From Bacteroidales bacterium UBA1754 (lineage in GTDB: Bacteria > Bacteroidota > Bacteroidia > Bacteroidales > Paludibacteraceae): 5,786 nt of DNA. The notes under the pieces are model-generated. The model was not told where the DNA came from and did not search any database. It saw only the letters and a list, made by a program, of their open reading frames with translations. The position numbers and the translations under genes were made by a program. Location of the stretch: positions 1 to 5,786 of the forward strand of contig DCHK01000022.1 in the NCBI GenBank assembly GCA_002315615.1, written 5' to 3'. This document shows, piece by piece, positions 5,782 through 5,786 of the stretch; position 1 is the stretch's first letter, and the number at the start of each line of letters is the position of its first letter.

Positions 5782-5786
5782 AAAAT

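Overview
The window looks like a chromosomal segment of a Bacteroidota bacterium, most likely of the order Bacteroidales. Four observations support this. All three genes have an upstream match to the Bacteroidota -7 promoter box TAnnTTTG, and the matches before ppdK and before the amidase gene extend to TAnnTTTGCA. Two of the three starts lack a Shine-Dalgarno sequence. The Ddl is of the form I associate with Bacteroidales, with HGTPGENG, YSCCGVLAAA and a NEFFDYNAKYNGQ-type loop. The amidase ends in a tail resembling a type IX secretion C-terminal signal. The DNA is AT-rich. No finer placement can be supported.

Layout: positions 1-236 are non-coding and rich in structure: a possible outward-facing promoter, a CCCC/GGGG hairpin with a TTTAGGGG direct repeat, an intrinsic terminator, two more hairpins, and two adjacent tandem repeats of period 7. 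Positions 237-1550 (minus) encode an exported cysteine N-terminal-nucleophile (Ntn) amidase of the choloylglycine hydrolase / acyl-CoA:6-APA acyltransferase group. Its own promoter and a 12-bp palindrome lie upstream. Positions 1705-4434 (minus) encode a complete pyruvate, phosphate dikinase (ppdK), followed by a strong intrinsic terminator. Positions 4435-4760 are a divergent intergenic region with promoters in both directions and several inverted repeats. Positions 4761-5726 (plus) encode D-alanine--D-alanine ligase (ddl). The last 60 bases are AT-rich and carry a 14-base palindrome at the window edge.

The three genes appear to be separate transcription units rather than an operon: terminators and promoters separate the two minus-strand genes, and ddl is divergent. 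Their roles are central carbon metabolism (interconversion of PEP and pyruvate), peptidoglycan precursor synthesis, and hydrolysis of an unknown extracytoplasmic amide. I see no evidence of an undescribed multigene system. The points most worth a second look are the amidase architecture (signal peptide, propeptide, Ntn core, sorting-like tail), the repeat-rich tail of its transcript, and the inverted repeats near the amidase and ddl promoters.
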